Shown here: positions 15,201 through 22,320 of the stretch, piece by piece | How the letters are laid out: every line of letters begins with the position of its first letter | Numbering within the stretch: position 1 is the stretch's first letter | Assembly: GCA_023435985.1 (NCBI GenBank) | Contig: JAEZKY010000168.1 | Coordinates: 1-32,116 of the forward strand | Reading direction: 5' to 3' | From: Bacillota bacterium | GTDB taxonomy: Bacteria > Bacillota > Clostridia > Clostridiales > Clostridiaceae | DNA length: 32,116 nt | Position numbers and translations under genes: made by a program | Notes under the pieces: model-generated | Told to the model about the DNA's origin: nothing | The model's input: only the letters and a program-made list of their open reading frames with translations | Database searches by the model: none

Positions 15201-16628
15201 TACTCCTATTACCGTTTTTTCATTCGCGATATAATCTTTTATTATCTTTATGGCCTCTTCTGATATGATCTCACCTGGGCAAACTAATGGTATTCCTGGT
15301 GGATATGGTATTATTGCCTCCTTGGCAATATTGCCCTCACATTCGCCAACTTCTCGCCACTCACCTTTTAATCCAAATACCTCATATGGCTCCATCTTTT
15401 TTATAGGAATATTTATAAAATACTTTGACTCAGCTTCAGCCATTATACTTTTCATTTCTAGATTTAAGATAGCCTTGTATATTATTTCAAAGTCAGAATC
15501 AGTATTGAATGGTGATAAGATCATAACTACGCCTCTTGAAAAGCTCATTTCAGCTTGTATTTTTTGGCTTCTCAAATAATCTAAAAACTTATGCCCACTA
15601 TATCCTTTAGGAAGTATCATTATATATCTACTTAAGTCAATGTCATAATATTCTTTATGGCTTCTTTCAATTTCCTTCAAAGTTCTGTATTCATACTGCT
15701 CATTTAAATCATCTTTACTTAATATATATACTTTTTTCAACTCATTTATTTTTTGCTTCCATTTTTCAGCTTTATTTATTAACTGTTCATAATCATTATC
15801 GCCATAATTATCTAAATAATATCTAGCATAATCCAAAGATGCCATGATTAAATATGAAGGTGATGTTGTCATAAATGTTCTTAAATAAAATTCTAACATA
15901 CTATTTTCTTCATTTACCAAGAGATATGCCCCTTGAGTTAGAGCTGGTAAAGTTTTATGAGCACTTAACACTACATAATCTCCTAAACCCGCAATAGATC
16001 TAGGCAGCCTTTTATTTATACCAAAATGAGCTCCATGTGCACAATCTATAATTATCTTCAATCCTGTTGATTTTAATTTTTTTATAATCCCCTCAATATC
16101 ATAAGTTATTCCAAAATAATTAGGATAAGTTAATATAATTCCTTTTGGATTTAAACTTCGGCTCAATGCTTCATAAATCTTCGTCTCATCTGGTGGCAAA
16201 AATACGCCATTCTCATCGTCTATAACTGGCTCAATATAACTAACCTTTAACCTTCTCATAATTAATCCATTATATATTGATTTATGGCAATTTCTTTCAA
16301 CTAAAACTTCATCACCTTCATTAAATGCTGAAAACATAGCTGCTAAATTTCCACAGGAACTTCCATTGACTAAAAAATATGCTTTCTTAGCTTTATAAGT
16401 TTTAGCCAAGAGTTCCTGAGCTTCCTTTATAATACCCTCTGGTGAATGCAGATTGTCCAGAGGATCAACTTCTGTTATGTCTAAGAACCCTAATCTATTA
16501 GCAAATTCTTTTCCCAATTCATCTCCTAAAAAACCATCTCCGCCTTTATTTCCAGGCATAGAAAGTAATAAATTATTTTCATCATGATATTTAAGCAGCT
16601 CTTGCAGCACTGGCAACTTTTTCTTCAT
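15162..16628 (-). CDS. Orn/Lys/Arg decarboxylase-family PLP enzyme
   Basis: Fold-type I decarboxylase of the major (Orn/Lys/Arg) domain family, 488 aa, similar to short Gram-positive members (YaaO/SpeA type) that make agmatine or cadaverine. Landmarks are LSMPGNKGGDG near residue 22, DNLHSPEGIIKEAQ, FLVNGSSCGN, ERNCHKSIYNG, IIIDCAHGAHFG with the PLP-contacting Asp195, and VLSAHKTLPALTQGAYL with the Schiff-base Lys225. The C-terminal domain holds PYPPGIPLVCPGE. AAGGAGGTGAATC precedes the ATG. The last residues (NNKLQVASDKR) come from a repeat element. Substrate is undecided between arginine, lysine and ornithine. It is not next to tmk-holB, where such genes often sit. Confidence 0.88.
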   Translation of the reverse strand: MKKKLPVLQELLKYHDENNLLLSMPGNKGGDGFLGDELGKEFANRLGFLDITEVDPLDNLHSPEGIIKEAQELLAKTYKAKKAYFLVNGSSCGNLAAMFSAFNEGDEVLVERNCHKSIYNGLIMRRLKVSYIEPVIDDENGVFLPPDETKIYEALSRSLNPKGIILTYPNYFGITYDIEGIIKKLKSTGLKIIIDCAHGAHFGINKRLPRSIAGLGDYVVLSAHKTLPALTQGAYLLVNEENSMLEFYLRTFMTTSPSYLIMASLDYARYYLDNYGDNDYEQLINKAEKWKQKINELKKVYILSKDDLNEQYEYRTLKEIERSHKEYYDIDLSRYIMILPKGYSGHKFLDYLRSQKIQAEMSFSRGVVMILSPFNTDSDFEIIYKAILNLEMKSIMAEAESKYFINIPIKKMEPYEVFGLKGEWREVGECEGNIAKEAIIPYPPGIPLVCPGEIISEEAIKIIKDYIANEKTVIGVVNNKLQVASDKR

Positions 16629-16663
16629 GATTCACCTCCTTATATACAAAATCTTGTTTAAAG

Positions 16664-16699
16664 AAGGTTTGGTACAAATAATAATTTATGCCAAACCTT
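16664..16699 (-). terminator. Weak terminator after the threonine-aldolase-like gene
   Basis: Perfect 9-bp stem AAGGTTTGG/CCAAACCTT with an 18-nt loop in the gap to the decarboxylase gene. Only CUUU follows, so termination may be partial. Confidence 0.5.
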
Positions 16700-16718
16700 A
16701 ATTTCATATATTTAAAAT

Positions 16719-17747
16719 TTATTTATCTATACTTTTCAAGTCTTCAATAAACTCAAGAACAGCTTCTTCTTTTGTTGCCCATGAAGTTACTAATCTGATT
16801 GCTGTATTTGTTTCGTCAATTACTCTTTCAATATTAAATGCATATTTTTCACTTAGTTTCTCCATAATACTATTAGGTAAAATAGGAAATTGCTGATTCG
16901 TACTTGAATCACATAAGAATTCATATCCTTTGCCTTTTAAAGCATTCTTTAATAAAATAGCCATCTTATTAGCATGCTTTGCAAGTTCAAAATACAAATT
17001 ATCTTTAAACAATTCTTCAAATTGAATTCCAAGCATCCTGCCCTTAGCAAGCAATCCGCCTTTTTGTTTAATATAATATCTGAAATCCTCTTTTAATTCA
17101 TCATTACAAATAACAAGTGCTTCCCCAAAAAGAGCTCCATTCTTTGTTCCACCAATATAAAAAGCATCTACTAGTTTAGCTATATCTTCAAGTGTTAAAT
17201 CATTTTTCTCTGATTCAAGTGCTGATCCTAGACGAGCACCATCTAGGTATAATAGCAGCTTATTCTTCTTACAGTAATTATGTAACTCTGTTAATTCTGA
17301 TTTTGTATACAAAGTCCCAAGTTCCGTAGAATCTGATATATAAACCAACTTAGGCTGAACCATGTGTTCATCCCCATGTCCATTTAAAACCTTTTGAATT
17401 AAATCAGGTGTAAGTTTTCCATCACTAGTTTTCATTGTAAGTACTTTATGTCCTGTAGCTTCAATCGCTCCAGTTTCATGACAATTAATATGACTAGTAT
17501 CTGCTCCTATCGCTGCTTGATGAGGTCTTAAAAAACCAGATATAGCAGTAAGATTCACCTGAGTCCCTCCAACTAATAAATGAATATCAGCAGTTTCACA
17601 ATTGATTCTTTGCTTTAATATTTCAATAGCTTTCTGGGTATGACCGTCAGTTCCGTATCCCTCTGTTTGTTCAAAATTTGTTTCAATTAATGCATTCAAT
17701 ATTCTTGAATGTGCACCTTCGCTATAATCATTTCTAAAACTATACAT
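16719..17747 (-). CDS. Low-specificity L-threonine aldolase family enzyme
   Basis: PLP enzyme expected to cleave L-threonine or L-allo-threonine to glycine and acetaldehyde; 342 aa. Features are FRNDYSEGAHSRIL at the N-terminus, GYGTDGHTQKA, LLVGGTQVNLTAI, LYLDGARLGSAL with Asp169 and Arg172, and the Schiff-base motif YIGGTKNGALFGEA with Lys202. The frame is open to an ATG at 17762, but that ATG overlaps the ribosome site TGGAGGA, whereas the ATG at 17747 is spaced 8 nt from it and is chosen. It follows the M16 peptidase gene by 15 nt, so both likely share a transcript. Members of the same family also act on phenylserine-type substrates. Confidence 0.88.
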   Translation of the reverse strand: MYSFRNDYSEGAHSRILNALIETNFEQTEGYGTDGHTQKAIEILKQRINCETADIHLLVGGTQVNLTAISGFLRPHQAAIGADTSHINCHETGAIEATGHKVLTMKTSDGKLTPDLIQKVLNGHGDEHMVQPKLVYISDSTELGTLYTKSELTELHNYCKKNKLLLYLDGARLGSALESEKNDLTLEDIAKLVDAFYIGGTKNGALFGEALVICNDELKEDFRYYIKQKGGLLAKGRMLGIQFEELFKDNLYFELAKHANKMAILLKNALKGKGYEFLCDSSTNQQFPILPNSIMEKLSEKYAFNIERVIDETNTAIRLVTSWATKEEAVLEFIEDLKSIDK

Positions 17748-17762
17748 AAAATATTCCTCCAT

Positions 17763-18989
17763 TTATACATTATTGATTATTTCTATTGTAATATTTTTTA
17801 ATACTTTACTTCCAATTTCAAATACCATTTCACTTGTTAATTCATTTAAATTATGAATTTCATCAATATATATATTATAATCCCCAAACATGCAGTCATA
17901 AGTAGCAAGTTCTTTGGCTAAAATTATTCCTTTCTCTTCTTTAAATAATCTCTGTAGCTTAAAGTTCTTAATCAATTGCTTCAATTGTTTTTCATTGATT
18001 CTTTCTTTAAAGCCAGATAGATTTTTTATACAATCCTTTATTAATAAAATAGCCTTATTTACATTTTCTGTTCCTGTACTAAACGTAATTTTATATAATT
18101 TTATATAGTTTTCATATGCTATACTTGTAATAACATCATACACAAGCCCATTATTAGTTCGTAATGTATGATATAAGATTGAATTTATACCTTCTCCAAA
18201 ATATTGATTGAAAATTCTAAGACACTTCATTTCTTTTAAGCTCAACTTATCTATTGGACACAATATCTCAACTCTACACGTTTTTATGCCTTCTTTTTTA
18301 TCATTGAAGGTTTCCTCTTTAAACTTCTCATATTCAATTTGTTTAATATTTAAATTATTTTTTTCTTTTGCTTTCCATCTTCCAAAACATTTGCATATAA
18401 TATCTTTCACCCTTGGAAATTCTAATGATGAAGTTATTACAATTGATGCATTCCCCGGGAAATAATATTTATCATAAAACGCCTTTATATCGTCTAATCT
18501 TATACTATGTAAACTCTCTTTAGTCCCTATAATAGGATATTTTATTCTTCTCTTCTCAAAGCAATTAAAAAATAGTCTATCTTCGCAATACTGTTCTAAT
18601 TCCTCATCCCATTCTTTAAGTTCTTCTTTTATTACATCCATTTCTTCTTTAAAACCTTGTTCATTAAAACTCGGATTAAGAATTATATCACTTAGTAAAT
18701 CTACACCTCTGTCAAAATCCTCATTAAGCAAAGTTCCATAATAAATTACATAAGGATAATTAGTCATAGCATTGTTAAACCCGAAGATATTGCTTAATTC
18801 CTCATTTATTTCTTTTTCATTTCTATTTTTTGTCCCTTTATAAACCATATGCTCAGTTGCATGAGCCACTCCATACTTTTCTGTTTCAACTCCTGCACCT
18901 GCATTTAATGCTATGCAAATTGATGTGAGCTCTGAAGTTGTATTCTTATATATTAATTTCAGATTATTTTTAAAAACATACTCTTCCAA
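17763..18989 (-). CDS. M16-family zinc metallopeptidase
   Basis: Pitrilysin/processing-peptidase-type protein of 408 aa. The inverted zinc motif is intact: HATEH (His43, Glu46, His47) with the distal Glu at 123 in VIKEELKEWDEE. Preceding sequence ICIALNAGAGVETEKYGVAH is typical. A second, non-catalytic domain (about 190-408) contains the usual paired fold with NNGLVYDV. The start is TTG at 18989, supported by AAGGAG 8 nt upstream and by the lack of a nearby in-frame ATG. No signal peptide, so cytoplasmic. Substrate unknown; some Firmicute homologues are involved in peptide maturation, but nothing here shows that. Confidence 0.88.
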   Translation of the reverse strand: MEEYVFKNNLKLIYKNTTSELTSICIALNAGAGVETEKYGVAHATEHMVYKGTKNRNEKEINEELSNIFGFNNAMTNYPYVIYYGTLLNEDFDRGVDLLSDIILNPSFNEQGFKEEMDVIKEELKEWDEELEQYCEDRLFFNCFEKRRIKYPIIGTKESLHSIRLDDIKAFYDKYYFPGNASIVITSSLEFPRVKDIICKCFGRWKAKEKNNLNIKQIEYEKFKEETFNDKKEGIKTCRVEILCPIDKLSLKEMKCLRIFNQYFGEGINSILYHTLRTNNGLVYDVITSIAYENYIKLYKITFSTGTENVNKAILLIKDCIKNLSGFKERINEKQLKQLIKNFKLQRLFKEEKGIILAKELATYDCMFGDYNIYIDEIHNLNELTSEMVFEIGSKVLKNITIEIINNV

Positions 18990-19130
18990 TTTCTATTCTC
19001 CTTGTCCACTTAATGGTAACATATCAAGTATAATTAATCCATTCATTCCCCTAATTAACAACATCACAAATTCTATAATTTTATTCTTATATTATAACCT
19101 ATTTTTTTGACTCATAAATAAAGATATATA

Positions 19131-19341
19131 TTACAATTTGCAATACACAGTTTACAATTAACAATTTCTAAAGAAATACTCAGAGGATTTTTTCAAAAAA
19201 TTGTTAATTACTGTATTTTTTTATTTACAGCATATATGACTTTATAATAAAAGTCATGCTCTCTCACTAATGTGAAGAAAACATGACTTCTATATAAATT
19301 GTTATGTATATATACTGTAATTGTCAATTGTATGTTGTAAA
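19131..19341. repeat. Composite of palindromic elements, copy 5
   Basis: A short unit (19131-19215) has left end CAGTTTACAATTAACAATTT and right end AAAAATTGTTAATTACTGTA, near-exact inverted copies. Right next to it (about 19230-19341) is a hairpin region with three copies of ATGACTT in alternating orientation, ending in ACTGTAATTGTCAATTGTA, another inverted end. It looks like nested or tandem insertion of two family members. The neighbouring stretches 18990-19130 and 19342-19452 hold nothing recognisable. Confidence 0.55.
19251..19289 (-). terminator. Probable terminator of the scfA-scfB transcript
   Basis: Minus-strand stem AAGTCATG/CATGACTT (8 bp) enclosing a small TCAC/GTGA hairpin, followed by UUUAUUAU. 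It lies about 420 nt past the scfB stop and would place the multi-hairpin element 19453-19677 in the 3' untranslated region. Confidence 0.5.
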
Positions 19342-19452
19342 TTTTTAATTGCAAAATATATATCTTAAAATTAAAAATTTTACTTATAACTTAGCTAACT
19401 AAATCGTATATTTTACCTATACACAGCACAATTATACATACTTGTTAAACTT

Positions 19453-19677
19453 TTGTGTGCACTTTCACCAGAAATAACATACATTTTTATGAAGCAGGCA
19501 TTTGAAATTGAGCTACTGAAAGCTCATAATGGGAGCTCATTCCATTTATTGCCTGTCCCGAACTTGTTTCGGGAACATGCAGAAATGGATACATGCTCCC
19601 ATTTAGAACCTTCCAACGAAAATTTCATAAGTCCGCTAGAACAAATATGTATGTAATTTCGGTTAGCCAACACACAA
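19453..19677. other. Multi-hairpin element, possible structured RNA or palindromic mobile element
   Basis: Nested inverted pairs close a 225-nt unit: TTGTGTG/CACACAA (19453-19459, 19671-19677), GAAAT/ATTTC and ACATACAT/ATGTATGT (19471-19484, 19647-19660), TTATGAA/TTCATAA (19487-19493, 19624-19630). Inside are TGAGCT/AGCTCA (19509-19526) and a long arm AATGGGAGC/GCTCCCATT, TCCATTT/AAATGGA, TGTCCCGAA/TTCGGGAACA capped by a 5-nt loop (19528-19603). It is visibly richer in G and C than its surroundings. It lies 28 nt past the scfB stop. Strand is undecided, since the pairs work on either strand. A 67-codon plus-strand frame here looks accidental. Confidence 0.65.
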
Positions 19678-19705
19678 TTCTAAGTTCAAAGTTGCTTATT
19701 AACTT

Positions 19706-21067
19706 TTAGTTTTCTTCACTTTTCAATGCAATTGCACATTCAATTCTCTTCTTCTGCATTTTACATCCAATTTCATAAGGAATATTCATATCGCCATTGA
19801 AATTAAAGTTATTTGCCTGACATCCACCACTGCAATAGAATTTAGCCCAGCATTCTTTACATTTAGGTTTGTTATATATATGAGCTTTCTTAAACTTCTT
19901 AGCAAGTTCAGTATCATAAGTATCTTCATAAATACTTCCTAGTTTAAATTCTTCTTTTCCTACAAATTGATGACATGGATATACTTCACCTTGTGGAGTT
20001 ATTGCCACATATTCAAAACCTGCTCCACATCCTGAGATTCTTTTATAAACACATGGCCCGCCTTGAAGATCTATATTAAAATGATAGAATTTAAATTCAT
20101 CTTTTCCTTCTCTTTTCCTTCTCGCCATTTCTTCATATAGCTTATCATAATTATCAAATATTGTGTCAATATCTTCTTCACGAATTGCAAGCTGATGTCC
20201 ATTTTCTAACACAACAGGTTCTATCGACAATTCTCTGAAGCCTTCATTAACCATAGCCATTACATCTTCATAAAAATCTGTATTTTCTCTTGTAAAGGTG
20301 CCTCTTACATAATAAGTTTTCCCTTTAGTCCTTCTCTTTATCATTTCCTTAATGTTAGGAATTATATCATCATATGATCCGCTCTTATCTGGCTTAATTC
20401 TAACTTTATCATTAACTTCTTTTCTTCCATCTAAAGAAAGAATTATATTTCCCATTTCCTTATCCATATAATCCATCATATCTGGAGTTAAAAGAGTAGC
20501 ATTAGTAGTCATTGTAAATCTAACTTTCTTACCCCATTTTTCTTCATTATCTCTAGCATACTGGATTATTTCTTTTATAGTGTCCATTATTAAAGTTGGC
20601 TCTCCACCAAACAAATCAATTTCTATATTTTTTCTTGGGCCACTTCTTTTAATTACGTAATCTATTGCCTTTTTAGCTGTATCGGCACTCATGACACCGC
20701 CATGTCCATGATATTCCCCTTCATCAGCAAAACAATACTTACATCTTAAGTTACATCCATGAATTACATTTAAGCAGATAGCTTTTATATAATCCCTATC
20801 ATCCATAGAGCTATGTGCTATTTCTTCATATTGATCTTCTGAATAAAGAATCCCCTCTTCAGCTAATTCTTGAATTTCATCATAAGCTTCCGAAATTTCT
20901 TCTTCATCATATTTCCCACCAAGAGAATCTAACACTTCTTTTTTATTTCTTAATTTATCATCATCTAATATATCATAAACTAATTCATCTACAATATGAA
21001 CAGCTCCTGTATTTACATCTAAAACAAAATAATTTTCACCTTGTTTAAATTTATGTATTAAAGACAC
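19706..21067 (-). CDS. scfB: SCIFF peptide maturase (radical SAM/SPASM)
   Basis: Radical SAM enzyme that installs thioether cross-links in the SCIFF peptide encoded upstream. The 453-residue protein begins (V)SLIHKFKQGENYFVLDVNTG, a precursor-binding domain, then the cluster motif CNLRCKYC (Cys105, Cys109, Cys112), the Gly-rich LFGGEPTL, and a Cys-rich SPASM domain (GCGAGFEYVAITPQGEVYPC, then CKECWAKFYCSGGC) for two auxiliary clusters. The open frame runs 33 codons further, but GAGGAGG lies 8 nt before the GTG at 21067 and homologues begin at this SLIHKFK stretch, so GTG is chosen. Coupled to scfA, with a hairpin between them. Confidence 0.95.
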   Translation of the reverse strand: MSLIHKFKQGENYFVLDVNTGAVHIVDELVYDILDDDKLRNKKEVLDSLGGKYDEEEISEAYDEIQELAEEGILYSEDQYEEIAHSSMDDRDYIKAICLNVIHGCNLRCKYCFADEGEYHGHGGVMSADTAKKAIDYVIKRSGPRKNIEIDLFGGEPTLIMDTIKEIIQYARDNEEKWGKKVRFTMTTNATLLTPDMMDYMDKEMGNIILSLDGRKEVNDKVRIKPDKSGSYDDIIPNIKEMIKRRTKGKTYYVRGTFTRENTDFYEDVMAMVNEGFRELSIEPVVLENGHQLAIREEDIDTIFDNYDKLYEEMARRKREGKDEFKFYHFNIDLQGGPCVYKRISGCGAGFEYVAITPQGEVYPCHQFVGKEEFKLGSIYEDTYDTELAKKFKKAHIYNKPKCKECWAKFYCSGGCQANNFNFNGDMNIPYEIGCKMQKKRIECAIALKSEEN

Positions 21068-21153
21068 TTTATTTTCCTCCTCAACATATAAGGCATACTC
21101 CAGAAAATAAGAAATCCTCATAAACTTATCATTTTCTTTCATATGCCTAAAGT

Positions 21154-21179
21154 AAGCAGTAGCCATATAGCTACTGCTT
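21154..21179 (-). other. Intercistronic hairpin between scfA and scfB
   Basis: Perfect 10-bp stem AAGCAGTAGC/GCTACTGCTT with a 6-nt loop, beginning 6 nt after the scfA stop codon. The following ACUUUAGG is not a full U-tract, so it may act as a leaky terminator or 3'-end stabiliser that keeps precursor peptide mRNA more abundant than maturase mRNA. Confidence 0.7.
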
Positions 21180-21184
21180 CAAAA

Positions 21185-21322
21185 TTAGTTTTCACATTCT
21201 AAGTTTGCAACTGTACAAGATGTTTTACAAGCTGATTGGCATGAATTTGCACATTCTTTGCATCCTGGTTTACATAAACTATTTTTAATATTTGGTTTGT
21301 TTATAGTTTTTATGTGTTTCAT
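21185..21322 (-). CDS. scfA: SCIFF ranthipeptide precursor (45 aa)
   Basis: Precursor of the 'six cysteines in forty-five residues' family. It starts MKHIKTINKPNIKNSL and has cysteines at 17, 21, 24, 28, 32, 36 and 43, with the conserved CQSACKTSCTV core and CEN end. The length is exactly 45. The family normally has six cysteines; the one at 17 is extra. GGAGGA lies 8 nt before the ATG. The maturase follows after a hairpin. Cross-links between Cys and nearby residues (Thr37 in the studied example) are expected. A role in cell-cell signalling has been proposed for clostridial SCIFF peptides; nothing here tests it. Confidence 0.96.
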   Translation of the reverse strand: MKHIKTINKPNIKNSLCKPGCKECANSCQSACKTSCTVANLECEN

Positions 21323-21357
21323 TCTAAAAATCCTCCATTAAAAAAATATCCTTAGAT

Positions 21358-21386
21358 ATTATAGCATAATATACAAAACTATAAAA
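21358..21386 (-). promoter_or_regulatory. Likely scfA promoter
   Basis: TATAAT at 21363-21358 with a poor -35 (TTTTAT) 17 nt upstream. A small hairpin just upstream (about 21387-21410) may end the EIIB transcript. Confidence 0.4.
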
Positions 21387-21456
21387 GATTTAGTGAAATC
21401 TCTTTTATTTAATATATGTACCAAAAAACTATCTATGATATATCATTTATACTATT

Positions 21457-21717
21457 TTAATGCACTCCAGAAATTTTAATAAACTCATTTATTATTCTCT
21501 TAGCTTTCCGAGGCTCCATAATAATCTGCAGTTGTTCTGACGTCTCAACCACTCCAAGAATACCTTTTAAACTTTTGAATGTACTAATATCAACACTTTT
21601 TTTATCCCTTAATATCAATCTTAATCTAGTAATGCAATTTTCAATAGATAATATATTTTCCTTTGCCCCAACGGTATTAAAAATCTTTCTTGCCACTTTA
21701 GTAAATTCTGCACTCAC
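21457..21717 (-). CDS. Stand-alone PTS EIIB-type domain protein
   Basis: An 86-residue protein consisting of one glucose/sucrose-type EIIB domain: VARKIFNTVGAKENILSIEN, then the phosphocysteine motif CITRLRLIL with Cys28, and LKGILGVVETSEQLQIIM. In a normal transporter this domain is fused to an EIIC membrane channel; none is present in the window. GTG at 21717 is chosen because AAGGGGAG lies 6 nt upstream; the 17 further codons open upstream lack a ribosome site. It could pass phosphate to a distant EIIC, or be a regulatory phospho-sensor. A structured leader and a promoter with upstream repeats precede it. Confidence 0.82.
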   Translation of the reverse strand: MSAEFTKVARKIFNTVGAKENILSIENCITRLRLILRDKKSVDISTFKSLKGILGVVETSEQLQIIMEPRKAKRIINEFIKISGVH

Positions 21718-21841
21718 ATAAATCTCCCCTTTTAACTCATATTCTAATACTATAAAAAAAGCCAACATAATTCATAAATCTAACATAACGCATCGCTGAC
21801 TGAAAATAAGTATTTAATTATCATTTATAATTTATTTTTAG

Positions 21842-21946
21842 AAAAAAAATATAACAAACACTTTTCTATAAAACCTAAAAACTAATTTTTTAAGCCTATA
21901 TGATAAATGCTTGTTATATCTTTTAGCTTGACCGCCTCTCATAGGC
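21842..21946 (-). promoter_or_regulatory. Attenuator-like leader of the EIIB gene
   Basis: On the minus strand ATATAACAAGCA (from 21919) pairs with TGTTTGTTATAT (to 21849; 12 bp, one G-U), followed by eight U and C. Upstream is a small hairpin GCCT/AGGC (21946-21934); its GCCTAT can instead pair with ATAGGC at 21894-21899, giving two exclusive folds. It is not a BglG-type antiterminator site that I recognise. Confidence 0.6.
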
Positions 21947-21967
21947 AATACCCTTTTTTACATTACA

Positions 21968-21996
21968 CTTATATTATCGCATTACTCTTTAAACAA
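21968..21996 (-). promoter_or_regulatory. Promoter of the EIIB transcript
   Basis: TTGTTT (21996-21991), 17-nt spacer, TATAAG (21973-21968). Both boxes are one or two bases off consensus, which suits an activated promoter. Start near 21961. Confidence 0.45.
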
Positions 21997-22045
21997 CCGT
22001 TCCCATAAACTATGTGCACCCATTTAAAATTCTATAATACAAAAT

Positions 22046-22079
22046 TTACCCCTAAATATATGTAATACTTACCCCTAAA
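22046..22079 (-). promoter_or_regulatory. Direct repeats TTTAGGGGTAA, possible activator sites
   Basis: Two identical 11-mers (minus strand) at 22046-22056 and 22069-22079, 23 bp apart start to start, with a degraded third CTAGGGTAA at 22111-22119. They lie 50-85 bp upstream of the EIIB -35 box and just downstream of a MalT-like regulator gene. MalT-type regulators use directly repeated G-rich sites; linking the two is inference. The rest of 22120-22270 shows nothing recognisable. Confidence 0.45.
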
Positions 22080-22270
22080 CTATTTAAATAATGCAAATAA
22101 TATAAGTGCCTTACCCTAGTTGATACAATTTTTTAACCCTTTATATTACCACTTAAATCTCTCAACAATTATATTATACATTCACATAAAGCAATTGTGT
22201 ATTATACTAAAGTATACTTTTTTTGATAAATTGCATATTTTTTTATTTATTTCGGTAATATACTACATAA

Positions 22271-22316
22271 AAATAAAAGAAATATATGGTTTGCAGCTTT
22301 GCATCCATATATTTCT
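22271..22316 (-). terminator. Terminator of the LuxR/MalT-like regulator gene
   Basis: Minus-strand stem AGAAATATATGG/CCATATATTTCT (12 bp, perfect, 15-nt loop) followed by UUUAUUUUU, directly after the stop codon. Confidence 0.85.
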
Positions 22317-22320
22317 ATAT

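Noticed and set aside
18913..19110. 65-codon plus-strand ORF over the M16 peptidase start
   Set aside because: Antisense shadow with no ribosome site.
19453..19656. 67-codon plus-strand ORF
   Set aside because: No ribosome site or family resemblance; it coincides with the multi-hairpin element, whose pairing explains the base composition.
21067..21166. 33-codon N-terminal extension of the SCIFF maturase
   Set aside because: The strong GAGGAGG and the SLIHKFK start of homologues place translation at the GTG at 21067; the extension runs through the intercistronic hairpin.
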